A DNA stretch of 64,000 bases, from NCBI GenBank assembly GCA_965220505.1, contig CBDCQE010000003.1, positions 186,001 to 250,000 on the forward strand. The letters are read 5' to 3'. Both the position numbers and the translations under genes were made by a program. Source of the DNA: Bin87 sp965220505 (GTDB lineage Bacteria; Chloroflexota; Dehalococcoidia; Lucifugimonadales; UBA3495). Shown here in pieces: positions 24,845-32,960 of this stretch (positions within the stretch are counted from its first letter, which is position 1; every line of letters begins with the position of its first letter). The notes beneath the pieces were generated by a model. The model was not told the DNA's origin. It worked only from the letters and a program-made list of their open reading frames with translations, and made no database searches.

Positions 24845-25007
24845 GAGTTGCCCACGGTAGATTAATCATTGCCGCTGATCCAGCGGTGACCTCTTCCAAG
24901 GTTCGCTTTAGCTCGCTATCGCAATCCCAGGTTGTTGTAGTTAGTCTGTCTCGTGTCGCATGGTCAATGTGGCGGCGAGGAATGTGAAAATCGACCGTGG
25001 GCATCTC
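24845..25007 (+). ncRNA. Predicted retron msr-msd RNA
   Basis: The ends pair as a long stem. 24845-24863 (gag-t-tgcccacggt-a-gatt) is complementary to 24989-25007 (aatc-g-accgtgggca-t-ctc): 17 base pairs in three blocks (3, 10 and 4 bp) separated by two single mismatches. This is the shape of retron a1/a2 repeats. Inside, a 6-bp hairpin ccgctg-atc-cagcgg (24872-24886) follows a1 closely as an msr stem-loop would, and a weaker acct/aggt stem follows (24889-24902). Farther on, ctcgc (24912-24916) can pair with gcgag (24975-24979), a possible msd stem base. The -10 box ends 8 nt before a1, and the RT start lies 20 nt after a2. The branching G cannot be fixed by eye. Confidence 0.72.
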
Positions 25008-25027
25008 GTGATTTTGGAGGGGAGACT

Positions 25028-26596
25028 GTGGACCTGACTTTGACACGAAACCCCAGCGATTATCAGGAACTGTTTCGGAACTTAGGCCATCCGAAAGACG
25101 TTGCCGATTTGCTCGAGGTTCCATACCAAACTCTCAATTACTGGATTTACGCTACAAATGAGGATAAGAGATATACCACGTTCCACATTCCCAAAAAAAC
25201 AGGTGGTCACCGCCAAATTGACGTGCCTAACGACAACATCAATATTCTGCAACAGAAGTTGAACACAGTTCTGCAGTCAGTTTACCGAGTTCGACCTAGT
25301 GCACATGGATTTGTCACTGGCAGGAGTGTCAAATCCAATGCTCAGCAACACATTCAAAAATTTTGGGTATTTAACTTAGACCTCGACAATTTCTTTCACA
25401 CAATACATTTTGGTCGAGTCCGGGGCATGTTCATGGCCAACCCGTACAACCTTCCAGAACGAGTGGCGACTGTACTGGCTCATTTGTGCTGCCACCAAGG
25501 CCGCTTGGCTCAAGGTGCCCCGACGTCACCTGTTGTTAGCAACATGATCTGCGCCAAGATGGATAGCCAACTCCAGCGCTTAGCCCACGATACCAGATCA
25601 TGGTACACCCGCTACGCGGATGACATCACGTTTTCCACCAGACGTAAAAGGTTTCCTACGGATTTGGCATCGCTGAACGAACTCGGTCAAGTGCAGATCG
25701 GCCATCGTTTGGTTGAGCTAATCGAACAGAACGGTTTCATGGTCAATAGAGACAAAGTTCGATTGCGGGGGCAACATCAACGCCAAGAGGTGACCGGGGT
25801 TACGGTAAACGACATCACGAATGTCCCTAAGCGCTTTGCGAACCAAATCCGGGCCATGCTGTACGCGTGGAAACGATTCGGCTTGGAAGCCGCTCAGCGA
25901 GATTGGGAAGAAAAATATGACCATAAGAACAGAGGCCCGGGGCATTCTGCTCCTCGCTTCGAGCTCGTTTTGAAAGGAAAGATCGAATACTTGGGAATGA
26001 TCAAAGGGCATGAGGCACCAACGTATCTCAAGTTCATGGACCAACTGGGCGACTTGGATTCTCGCCTTGCTCATGGACGTGGGACTCCGCTACATTTGCT
26101 TCTACGAAAATACCGTGAACTTGAAGCCGACTCATCACACCGACAGGGCAGAGGATATCAATTTGAAGACGTTATGAACGAACTGTTCACGCTATGCGGA
26201 GTAGCAGTATCAAAAAGTTTTACAAGGAACGACGGCGGCGAACAGATCGATGGCGCTTTCGAGCTAGACGGATCATATTATTTGGTAGAGTGCAAATGGC
26301 GCGAAGCTTTGACACGCCAAGCCGAGGTCGACGCGTTTTCAGGTAAGATAGGGAGATCGGGGGATCATACTGGCGGTTTGTTTATATCAGTGAACGGATG
26401 GACCGATCACGTGCTAGGGCTAACCAAACAAAACAGAGACAAAAGCGTGTTTTTCATGGACGGACTTGACGTATCCACGGTCCTTTCGGGAGAACTAGAT
26501 TTCATTGATCTTCTTAGGGAGAAAATCAACGCACTCAACATTAAAGCAGAGCCTTTCGTTAGTGCGAAGTCGATCATTGGTAGCCGGCAAGACTAA
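25028..26596 (+). CDS. Retron reverse transcriptase fused to a PD-(D/E)XK nuclease-like domain
   Basis: The start is the GTG at 25028, preceded by GGAGGGGA (25016-25023); an upstream GTG at 24953 lies inside the predicted ncRNA. Length is 522 residues. The RT domain (about 1-320) has the retron X-region motif NAQQH (104-108), catalytic LDLDNFF (118-123) and RYADDITF (YADD 196-199), the QGAPTSPVVSN strand (162-172), and VTG (255-257) of the Y region that recognises the msr. From about 375 to 480 there is a second domain, GRGYQFEDVMNELFTLCG, then QIDGAFELDG, then VECKWREAL. Asp408, Glu421 and Lys423 form a PD-(D/E)XK set like Mrr-type restriction nucleases. The gene is much less GC-rich than its neighbours. 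It probably makes msDNA that controls its own nuclease arm in antiphage defence; that role is inferred. Confidence 0.88.
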   Translation: MDLTLTRNPSDYQELFRNLGHPKDVADLLEVPYQTLNYWIYATNEDKRYTTFHIPKKTGGHRQIDVPNDNINILQQKLNTVLQSVYRVRPSAHGFVTGRSVKSNAQQHIQKFWVFNLDLDNFFHTIHFGRVRGMFMANPYNLPERVATVLAHLCCHQGRLAQGAPTSPVVSNMICAKMDSQLQRLAHDTRSWYTRYADDITFSTRRKRFPTDLASLNELGQVQIGHRLVELIEQNGFMVNRDKVRLRGQHQRQEVTGVTVNDITNVPKRFANQIRAMLYAWKRFGLEAAQRDWEEKYDHKNRGPGHSAPRFELVLKGKIEYLGMIKGHEAPTYLKFMDQLGDLDSRLAHGRGTPLHLLLRKYRELEADSSHRQGRGYQFEDVMNELFTLCGVAVSKSFTRNDGGEQIDGAFELDGSYYLVECKWREALTRQAEVDAFSGKIGRSGDHTGGLFISVNGWTDHVLGLTKQNRDKSVFFMDGLDVSTVLSGELDFIDLLREKINALNIKAEPFVSAKSIIGSRQD

Positions 26597-26644
26597 CGGT
26601 GGATCAACTACTTGCCAGTTCGTAGCGCCCTCACTGAAAACTGC

Positions 26645-26661
26645 GGACTATCTTATAGTCC
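26645..26661 (+). terminator. Hairpin downstream of the retron
   Basis: A perfect 7-bp stem ggactat-ctt-atagtcc, 49 bp after the RT stop, followed by tatattgct. It has no long T-run but is suitable as a weak terminator closing the retron cassette. Confidence 0.5.
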
Positions 26662-26733
26662 TATATTGCTAACTGGCTAACGGCAGGCGGCTGGGGTATT
26701 TTCCATTTCTGCTCCCGTTGACAACAAACGCCA

Positions 26734-26841
26734 CTATATCGCTCCCGCCAGTCTCAGCGCCGCCAGCTCCCTCGCCGCATACCCCAGCAGCCCGCAGTAC
26801 ACCTCCGCGTTGTGCTTGCCCTGCATGGTCTCATTCCGCTC
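26734..26841 (-). pseudogene. C-terminal fragment of a CaiB/BaiF CoA-transferase
   Basis: Reading leftward to a TAG at 26734-26736, about 32 codons translate to ETMQGKHNAEVYCGLLGY followed by AARELAALRLAGAI. This matches the tail of CaiB/BaiF proteins and can be set against EHNHEVFCGLLGMDETELTA in the intact gene at 22456-23658. Farther upstream (above about 26845) no family sequence continues and there is no start codon, so this is a truncated remnant. It lies just beyond the retron terminator, in GC-rich DNA like the chromosome. Confidence 0.65.
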
Positions 26842-27094
26842 CGCCTATCCCGGATGGCCCCGAGCATAACTTCTGCCTTCGTCAGGCGGGGTTTCGGGCC
26901 AAATTCCTGACCCCCGTTCGACCTGGCCGACGACCGATTTCGCCGGGAAAATGCGTCGTCTCCCTTGGGCCTCCCGCTCGAAGGCGACGTTCGAGTTCAT
27001 TACTCCCTGCCGTCCCCGCCAAAATTTCTCCTGACAGCGCGGCGAAAGGGTCAGGTACCGACGACGCCCTTTGATCCAGTCTGCCGGCTACCTC
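26842..27094. other. Non-coding stretch between CoA-transferase remnant and AKR gene
   Basis: Several short frames are open here, but none has family resemblance or a ribosome-binding site. I see no tRNA, strong hairpin or repeat. It may contain further decayed sequence of the lost CoA-transferase gene. Confidence 0.4.
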
Positions 27095-27907
27095 TCACAA
27101 ACACCGCTCCGCCTCGGAACGGATGTAGTCCCGGAACTGCTGGGGCAGCCCGGCAGCCTCGGCGGCCTGCGCGTTTTCCTGAATGCGCTCCGGGCGGGAG
27201 GTGGTGGGTATGGCCGAACTCACGCGTTGGTCGGAAATTACCCAGGCCAGCAGGGCCTGGGCCCAGGTGCTGATGCCGTAGTCCCGCAGCGGCGTGAGGT
27301 CCGGCTGATGTTTCAGGTCCAGGACGTAGCGGCCCTTCTGCAACGGCTCCATCACCAGGATGCCGGTGCCCAGTTCCTCGGCCAGGGGCAGCAGTTCGTC
27401 CTCAACGTCCCGGTTCATCACGTTATAGGGGATCTGGACCGTGTCCACTCGACCCTGGCGCATCAGGTCCATGATGGTGGGGTAGGCATCAGGCACCATG
27501 GCAGACACCCCCAGCATGCCGATCCTGCCCTCTCCCTTGAGCCGCTCCAGAGTGGGGAGGTGAGTCTGCCAGTCGATCATGTTGTGGACTTGGAATAGAT
27601 CGATGTAGTCGGTATGCAACAGTTCGAAGGAACGGGCGATTTGGGCTTCGCCAGCCTCCTTGCCCTCGGTGAGCACCTTGGTGGCAATATAGAACCGGTC
27701 GCGGCGGTCCTCAGTGATCTCGCCCAGGACCTGCTCCGCGTTGCCGTACCAGGCGGCGGTGTCGATCAGGTTCACGTCGCTGTCCAGGCAGTTGTCCACG
27801 ATCTGCCTTCGGACGGCGATCTCATCCTGGTCGGCAACATCGAAGGTTCGTAATGTGCCCAGGCCGATGACTGAAACGTCCAGGTTGCCAAGTTTGCGGA
27901 ATTCCAT
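27095..27907 (-). CDS. Aldo/keto reductase
   Basis: The start at 27907 (MEFRKLGNLDVSVIGLGTLR) gives 270 residues, shorter than most AKRs (about 300-330) but with a complete barrel. The catalytic tetrad is Asp49 and Tyr54 in LIDTAAWYGNAE, Lys77 in YIATKVLTEG and His108 in DLFQVHNMID. The NADPH-binding end has ISDQRVSSAIPTTSRPERI. Longer in-frame extensions upstream lack family sequence and run into the divergent promoter region. It reduces an aldehyde or ketone, but the substrate cannot be told. It is transcribed divergently from the amidase gene across 284 bp. Confidence 0.9.
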   Translation of the reverse strand: MEFRKLGNLDVSVIGLGTLRTFDVADQDEIAVRRQIVDNCLDSDVNLIDTAAWYGNAEQVLGEITEDRRDRFYIATKVLTEGKEAGEAQIARSFELLHTDYIDLFQVHNMIDWQTHLPTLERLKGEGRIGMLGVSAMVPDAYPTIMDLMRQGRVDTVQIPYNVMNRDVEDELLPLAEELGTGILVMEPLQKGRYVLDLKHQPDLTPLRDYGISTWAQALLAWVISDQRVSSAIPTTSRPERIQENAQAAEAAGLPQQFRDYIRSEAERCL

Positions 27908-28191
27908 CTTTGTTGACCTCGCCCAGGTGTCTAATGCAATCATGTACACAGGGGATGCGCGGGATTTATCCCCAGCGGTTGTACCACTTACCACGCCAGC
28001 CCGACCAGTCCCGAGCATGGCCCATGTCCCAGCATCAGCCCTGGATCGGTTCCCGTCCACATTGATGGAAAGCGAATACGCGTGAGACGTGCCCGGCTCT
28101 GGACGGCCACGCGCCAGCGGAGTATCTTGCGGCTTGGTACTCCCGGGCTGAGGTTTCAGCAACATGACCCAGAGAACGACGAGGTTGAACC
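27908..28191. promoter_or_regulatory. Divergent promoter region between AKR and amidase genes
   Basis: 284 bp with no gene. It must hold the promoters of the leftward aldo/keto reductase and the rightward amidase. No convincing -35/-10 pair or operator palindrome is seen, so positions inside the region are not assigned. Confidence 0.4.
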
Positions 28192-29547
28192 ATGCCTGAA
28201 CTCCACGAGCTTTCGGTGGTGGAAGCCGCCGCGCAGATTCGCGAAGGAACCCTGTCGCCGGTGGCGCTGGTAGAGTCGTTGCTGGCACGCATTGACGCGC
28301 TGGACGGCGACCTGCGGGCGTGGGTCACAATTGACCGGGAAGCGGTGCTCTCGGCGGCCCGGCAGCGGGAGGCTGAGGTCCAGCGGGGTGACCCGCTCGG
28401 ACTGATCCACGGCGTTCCTGTCGGCTTGAAGGACATCTTCTTCACCGAGGGCATGCTCACTGCCTGCGGATCGAAGGTGTACTCCGACTTCGTGCCCGAT
28501 TTTGACGCTACCTCGGTGGCCAACATCAAGGCGGCCGGCGGGATCATCCTGGGCAAGGCGGTCACCACCGAATTTGCCTCCTCCGACCCCTCACCGACGC
28601 GCAACCCGTGGAACCTGGAGCACACGCCCGGCGGTTCCAGCAGCGGATCATCTGCGGCGGTGGCGGCGCGGATGGTTCCGGCCGCTCTCGGCTCGCAGAC
28701 CGGCGGGTCTACCTGCCGGCCGGCCGCGTACAACGGCATCGTGGGCGTGAAGCCCACCTACGGGCGCATCTCACGGTACGGGGTGGCCCCGTTAAGCTGG
28801 TCGCTGGACCACGTGGGCATCCTGACCCGAACCGTGGCCGACGCCTCCTTGATGCTGACCGTACTCAGCGGCGCGGACGACAACGACCCCGGCAGCCTGC
28901 GCGAACCCGTGCCCGACTTCGCCGCGCAGATGGCCGAGCATGATCGGCCCCCGCGCATCGGGCTGGTGCGGCAGTACTTCCAGGATTATGCCACGCCGGA
29001 AATGTGGTCGCACACGGAGGAAATCGCGAACCGGCTGGCGGAGGCCGGGGCCGAGGTTGAGGAAATCCCGTTGCCCGACAGCTTCGCCGTAATCCACAGC
29101 GCCCAGCGTGTCGTGTCAAACGTCGAGTGCGCGGCAATCCACGGGGCCAATCACCGCACCCGCGCCGGCGACTACGGCCCGCGCATCCGGGCCGGCATGG
29201 AGATGGGCATGATCATGCCCACGCCGGCCTACCTGAAGGCCCAGCGGCTGCGACGGCAATTCCGTGCCGACCTGAGCGAGATGGCTGCAAAGGTTGACGT
29301 GGTGATGACGCCGGCCATGCCGGCGCCGGCTCCCCGGGATCTGAACACCACCGGCGATGCGGCGTTCCAGGCGCCGTGGTCGGCAGCAGGGTTGCCCACG
29401 GTGGTGGTCTCGACGGGCTTGAGCGAACTGGGCATGCCTATGGCGGTGCAGTTCGGCGGGCCGTGGGCCCAGGAGGGCAGGGTGCTGGGCGCCGCGCAGT
29501 GGTGCGAGCGGATTGCCGGGTTGAACCAGGCGCCGCCCATCGGTTGA
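28192..29547 (+). CDS. Amidase-signature family amidohydrolase
   Basis: 451 residues. The Ser-cisSer-Lys triad is complete: Lys80 in HGVPVGLKDIFFTEG, the cis-Ser in the loop HTPGGSSSGSSAAVAA (about 149-151), and the nucleophile Ser173 in LGSQTGGSTCRPAAYNGIVG. The KPTYGRISRYGVAPLSWSLD block follows as in GatA-like proteins. It is too short on GatA-specific features and lacks gatC/gatB neighbours, so a catabolic amidase is more likely than the tRNA amidotransferase. It hydrolyses an amide to acid and ammonia. It is divergent from the AKR and convergent with the SnoaL-like gene (13-bp gap). Confidence 0.92.
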   Translation: MPELHELSVVEAAAQIREGTLSPVALVESLLARIDALDGDLRAWVTIDREAVLSAARQREAEVQRGDPLGLIHGVPVGLKDIFFTEGMLTACGSKVYSDFVPDFDATSVANIKAAGGIILGKAVTTEFASSDPSPTRNPWNLEHTPGGSSSGSSAAVAARMVPAALGSQTGGSTCRPAAYNGIVGVKPTYGRISRYGVAPLSWSLDHVGILTRTVADASLMLTVLSGADDNDPGSLREPVPDFAAQMAEHDRPPRIGLVRQYFQDYATPEMWSHTEEIANRLAEAGAEVEEIPLPDSFAVIHSAQRVVSNVECAAIHGANHRTRAGDYGPRIRAGMEMGMIMPTPAYLKAQRLRRQFRADLSEMAAKVDVVMTPAMPAPAPRDLNTTGDAAFQAPWSAAGLPTVVVSTGLSELGMPMAVQFGGPWAQEGRVLGAAQWCERIAGLNQAPPIG

Positions 29548-29559
29548 CATCATGTCACG

Positions 29560-30054
29560 CTAGATGAACTGCTGCTTGGCCCAACCCTCCTCGAAGGTTG
29601 TGTGGAAGAAGGGGGCCGACTTCTTGCTTTTGTACATCCACTTGCCTTCGACCCGCACGTATTCCTCTTCATCGAGACCGGCCCGCCACATCGCCTTGCC
29701 CGTGTCTCCCACGGTGCACGGCATGAACAGGTACCACCGAGCCCGCGCCGTATCTCCCGTAACTTCGATCTGCGGGTTCAGCCCGTAATGCAACGCGAAG
29801 ACGAAGTGGCCGGAAATTCCGCGAAAGAACTCGCGAATCGCCTCCCTGCCCTCGTATCTGCCCATGCCCTGGCTTTCCCAGGTGGCATCCTCGACAAACA
29901 AGGCGGCCAGCCGGTCCGGGTCGTAATTGTCGTCGCAAGCGGCGGCGTATTCCGCTTTGAGGTTGCGTAGCGCCTCAATATCCTCCAGGTGGCGAACCCT
30001 GTCCCGCAGTTCTTCCACGACCGCTAACAAGTCGGCTGCTTGATTGGTTGACAT
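29560..30054 (-). CDS. SnoaL-like / nuclear-transport-factor-2-fold protein
   Basis: The start at 30054 (MSTNQAADLLAVVEELRDRV) gives 164 residues. LEDIEALRNLKAEYAAACDD, then DRLAALFVEDATWESQG, and GREAIREFFRGI are the typical opening of SnoaL_4-type NTF2 folds, with the cone-shaped pocket made by the later strands (ARARWYLFMPCTVGDTGKAM). Members act as isomerases, dehydratases or ring-hydroxylation accessory proteins, and the substrate here is not predictable. It is grouped with a cupin, an alpha/beta hydrolase, a PPOX protein and an SDR on the same strand, which looks like a small catabolic cluster. Confidence 0.82.
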   Translation of the reverse strand: MSTNQAADLLAVVEELRDRVRHLEDIEALRNLKAEYAAACDDNYDPDRLAALFVEDATWESQGMGRYEGREAIREFFRGISGHFVFALHYGLNPQIEVTGDTARARWYLFMPCTVGDTGKAMWRAGLDEEEYVRVEGKWMYKSKKSAPFFHTTFEEGWAKQQFI

Positions 30055-30162
30055 GCGAATACCTCGTGTTGCCTCGCGCGAATTTCGTAGAAATCCAAGC
30101 CATGATGGGGCTTTAGCACACGGACAGGGTTCCACCTTTCAAGGCTGCCGGAGCAGCGCTGG

Positions 30163-30504
30163 TTACTGGTTGGCCAGGGGGATGGTGCAGGTGACGCAGG
30201 CCTGGTCGCCGTGGGTAGCGGTGGTGTGACCCTGGCCGGTGGTATCCTCCACCAGGCGGGCGTCGCCGGGGCCGAATACGTGCTTGGAGCCGTCGCCCAA
30301 GCCAATCTCCAGTTGTCCCGACAGGACTATGACAAACTGGCGGCGCGGCGCCGTGTGCCAGTCGGAGAAACGACCGGCCGGGGCTTCACTGAAGCTGATG
30401 GTGGTGGTCTCCTGGGCGCTCTTCCAATCAGGCGTCTGGTCCAGGTCGATGGTCTCAATGTGGGACTGGCCGTCGTCGCCAGAGTAAAGTCTGAAGGTTC
30501 CCAT
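30163..30504 (-). CDS. Small cupin-domain protein
   Basis: 113 residues forming one cupin barrel. RFSDWHTAPRRQFVIVLSGQ and GDGSKHVFGPGDARLVEDTT are the two conserved cupin motifs. The metal-ligand His set is only partly canonical (one His in the first motif, GxxxPxG-type turn present), so it may bind a metal or just a small ligand. It follows 34 bp after the alpha/beta-hydrolase gene on the same strand. Its function is unknown, and its position suggests a role in the same pathway. Confidence 0.82.
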   Translation of the reverse strand: MGTFRLYSGDDGQSHIETIDLDQTPDWKSAQETTTISFSEAPAGRFSDWHTAPRRQFVIVLSGQLEIGLGDGSKHVFGPGDARLVEDTTGQGHTTATHGDQACVTCTIPLANQ

Positions 30505-30538
30505 CCTGTTCCTCCGTTTTGGTCTGTACGGGATATGG

Positions 30539-31426
30539 TCACGCTGCGGCTGAAGTCTGCCGGGCTTCGACCCTGGCGATGAACTCCAGCAGATGCGCGG
30601 CGTAGAAGGTGGACTTCATGTGGTAGCGGTTGGTGGCGGCGATGCCGGGGAAGGTGTTGTCATGCTGACCGATGACCGCCCATTCCTCGTGGGTCCACGC
30701 CGACGGGAGCAGCTCCGCGTGGGGTACCAGTCGCTTCACGTTCTCCGCCGCAGACTTGTGGTGAACGTCGTCCGGCGTGTTGCCCTCGAAAGCCAGCACC
30801 GGGCAGGTGATGGACTCCAACTGCTCCTCAGTCAGGTCTCCCACCGGGTTGGGTTGTGAGAACTGGTCCCGCCAGCGGCGCATGACGGAACAGAACTCCT
30901 CGGGATCCATGGCAAGGATCCGTTCCCGGTTGTCAGCGTTGTCCCGGATGCGCTGCTCGAAAAACTCGGTGGCGGCCACGGCGGCCATCCCGCCCCGCTC
31001 CGCGGCCTCGATGTACTGTCCGTAGTAGCCGGGGGACATCAGTTCGGCGCTCCTCGGCCCGCCGGAGACTTCCCAGACAAATACACCCTTGACCACCTCC
31101 GGGTGCCGAACCGCCACCGTCAGGGAAGTGCGCGAACCGGCGGATCCCCCGGCCAGGTAAGCCGGGGCCGCGCCCAGGTATTTCAGCAGAGCCGCCATCT
31201 CCTCAGCCCAAAGGTGCTGCTCGGAAAGCTCGCCACCGATCACCACGTCGGACTTGCCGCAGTTGCGGCGGTCGTGGATGATGACATGGCAATGAGTCGA
31301 CAGCAGGGCAGCCATGGGACGCAGGCCGTTGTGGTCCACCCGTCCGCCCGGCGTCAGCATGACCGTGGGGCCGGCGCCATACTCCTCGTAATACAGGTTG
31401 ACTCCGTCTATGTTGGCGTAAGGCAC
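30539..31426 (-). CDS. Alpha/beta hydrolase
   Basis: 295 residues. The opening strands INGxxLYYExxGxG-like (VNLYYEEYGAGPTVMLTPGG), the DRRNCGKSD turn and the nucleophile elbow AGGSAGSRTSLTVA are classic for the fold. The acid and His probably lie in VLAFEGNTPDDVHH and the AWTHEEW region. The oxyanion HG is replaced by PGG. It probably cleaves an ester or C-C bond in a catabolic cluster, but the substrate is unknown. The length is normal and the start is the first ATG after a stretch with an AGGAG-like site. Confidence 0.88.
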   Translation of the reverse strand: MPYANIDGVNLYYEEYGAGPTVMLTPGGRVDHNGLRPMAALLSTHCHVIIHDRRNCGKSDVVIGGELSEQHLWAEEMAALLKYLGAAPAYLAGGSAGSRTSLTVAVRHPEVVKGVFVWEVSGGPRSAELMSPGYYGQYIEAAERGGMAAVAATEFFEQRIRDNADNRERILAMDPEEFCSVMRRWRDQFSQPNPVGDLTEEQLESITCPVLAFEGNTPDDVHHKSAAENVKRLVPHAELLPSAWTHEEWAVIGQHDNTFPGIAATNRYHMKSTFYAAHLLEFIARVEARQTSAAA

Positions 31427-31498
31427 TGCTCACTCCTTTCTGTTTGAATACCGCGGCACACGTTGGGCCAGGACCGTGACACCGGCAGTTTAGCACCT

Positions 31499-31957
31499 TT
31501 ATTCCTCGTCCTCTTTCCAGGAGATGAAACGACCCGGGGAAATGACGATCAGGGTCAACCGTTCGTCCGCCAGAAGGTCTGCGGCGAACTCGGCGCCTCG
31601 CTCTTCCCCCTCGTAGAGCACGCATGTCCGGCGCACCATGTCATCCAGCCCGCCGTCGGTGACCTCAGCCGTGCCCTCGATGGTCACAAACGAATAGGGG
31701 TGATCCGCGGTGGGGACGCACAGGGCCACGGCGGAATTGCGGCGAATGTTCCGCACCTTGACCGCCGCTCGGTCGGCCATCACCAAAGCCCGGCCGTTAT
31801 CCCAAAGGAACCAGACCGGCGCCACGTGGGGAGTGCCGGCGGCGTACATGGTGACCAACTGCGCCGTCAGGGGCTGGGACAGAAATTCATCCACCTCTGC
31901 TGAGTTCAGTGTTCCCAAGGTATTTCCTCCTGCATCCTCTCGGATCCGCGATGCCAT
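31499..31957 (-). CDS. PPOX-class (pyridoxamine-phosphate-oxidase fold) protein
   Basis: 152 residues. NSAEVDEFLSQPLTAQLVTM, the strand GTPHVAPVWFLWDNGRALVM, KVRNIRRNSAVALCVPTAD and SFVTIEGTAEVTDGG give the full split-barrel order. It belongs to the same superfamily as the gene at 559-993 but a different subgroup (TIGR-style deazaflavin or FMN binder). It may reduce a small substrate or bind flavin. It is 18 bp downstream of the SDR gene and may be translated from the same message. Confidence 0.83.
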   Translation of the reverse strand: MASRIREDAGGNTLGTLNSAEVDEFLSQPLTAQLVTMYAAGTPHVAPVWFLWDNGRALVMADRAAVKVRNIRRNSAVALCVPTADHPYSFVTIEGTAEVTDGGLDDMVRRTCVLYEGEERGAEFAADLLADERLTLIVISPGRFISWKEDEE

Positions 31958-31974
31958 TCATCAAGATGCCGAAC

Positions 31975-32856
31975 CTATGATAGCGGAAATGTAGCCGATG
32001 GATCTCCAGCGGCAGTTAGGGACGCGCTCATATCCCACAGCCTGGCGGCCAGGTCTGCATCGTAACTGATGCTGGAAGACGACACCGGGCGGCAGTCCAC
32101 GAAATACTTGCCGGTCATGCTCTCCACTTCGGGCGATGCGGCCAGGTACACCGGGGTCTCCGCTCCCTTGTCTGGGGTAATGCCGCGAACTCCAATGAAG
32201 AAGTTGACCACACGACCCAGCAACCCGTTGTTGCGGGCGATGTTGGTCCGCACCAGGCCGGGATGCAGGGCATTTGCCGTAATGGTCGCGCCTTCCAGAC
32301 GCCGCGCCAACTCGTAGGTGAACAGGATGTTGCAGAGCTTGGAACGTTTGTAGGCTGAATATCCCCCGTTACCTGAAGGCTCAGGCAGGTCTTCCAGCCG
32401 GAATCTGCCCGGCGATTCATGCGCACAAGAGGATACGTTGATAATCCGGGCCCGTGATGCTTTCCGCAGATGTTCGAGCAGCAAGCCGGTCAGCAGGAAG
32501 TAGCTGAGGTGGTTCAGCGCGAAGGTCATCTCGATGCCATCGGCGCTGCGCTTGTCGGACAGGAAGATGGCGCCGGCGTTGTTCAGCAGCACATCCAGAT
32601 GGGGCGCCAACTCCATCGCCTCGGCTGCCACGCGACGCACCTCACGTTGGGACGAAAGGTCGGCCAACAGGCACTCCACTGCTGGGTTGTCCGTATCGGC
32701 GATGATCTGCCGCACTGCGGCTTCGGTCTTGGCGGCGTTGCGGCCTACGATGACCACCCTGGCTCCCATACGGGCCAACTCGCGGGAGGCTGCGTAGCCG
32801 ATGCCGTCGCTGCCTCCGGTTATGAGACAGATTTTGCCTGGCATCAAATTACTCAT
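31975..32856 (-). CDS. Short-chain dehydrogenase, retinol-dehydrogenase-like
   Basis: The start at 32856 (MSNLMPGKICLITGGSDGIG) gives 293 residues; a longer frame upstream would run through a terminator and the tRNA fragment. Cofactor motif TGGSDGIGYAASRELARMG, NNAG in DVLLNNAGAIFLS, Ser in RIINVSSCAHES, and the intact catalytic YSAYKRSKLCNILF (Tyr-x-x-x-Lys) are all present, in contrast to the SDR at 23765. The block GATITANALHPGLVRTNIA is typical of the retinol dehydrogenase-like group. It is probably an NADP-dependent oxidoreductase of a lipophilic alcohol or ketone. It is the first gene of the small catabolic run to its left. Confidence 0.9.
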   Translation of the reverse strand: MSNLMPGKICLITGGSDGIGYAASRELARMGARVVIVGRNAAKTEAAVRQIIADTDNPAVECLLADLSSQREVRRVAAEAMELAPHLDVLLNNAGAIFLSDKRSADGIEMTFALNHLSYFLLTGLLLEHLRKASRARIINVSSCAHESPGRFRLEDLPEPSGNGGYSAYKRSKLCNILFTYELARRLEGATITANALHPGLVRTNIARNNGLLGRVVNFFIGVRGITPDKGAETPVYLAASPEVESMTGKYFVDCRPVSSSSISYDADLAARLWDMSASLTAAGDPSATFPLS

Positions 32857-32919
32857 CGAAGAACCTTGGGCATCGATTGCATTCTGCGCATGGCCTACAA
32901 GTCGGCAAAACAGCAAAAA

Positions 32920-32937
32920 CGGCCCCATCTGGGGCCG
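32920..32937 (-). terminator. Intrinsic terminator beside the tRNA-Phe fragment
   Basis: On the minus strand, cggccccagatggggccg (7-bp GC stem) is followed at once by tttttgctgtttt. This is a classic terminator for leftward transcription. It lies 24 bp beyond the tRNA-Phe 3'-end fragment at 32961-32982, as expected if it once terminated that tRNA gene. Confidence 0.8.
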
Positions 32938-32960
32938 CTTCTGACTAGGAAATCGGGAAT

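Noticed and set aside
24953..25027. Earlier GTG start of the reverse transcriptase
   Set aside because: It lies inside the predicted msr-msd RNA, has no ribosome-binding site and encodes no family sequence; the GTG at 25028 has GGAGGGGA upstream.
25028..26596. Group II intron or diversity-generating RT
   Set aside because: NAxxH and VTG are retron features, there is no maturase (X) domain, no intron RNA ends and no template/variable repeat pair.
26718..27273. Two rightward open frames between the retron and the AKR gene
   Set aside because: Low-complexity, Pro/Arg-rich translations without family match or ribosome-binding site; the opposite strand holds a CoA-transferase remnant.
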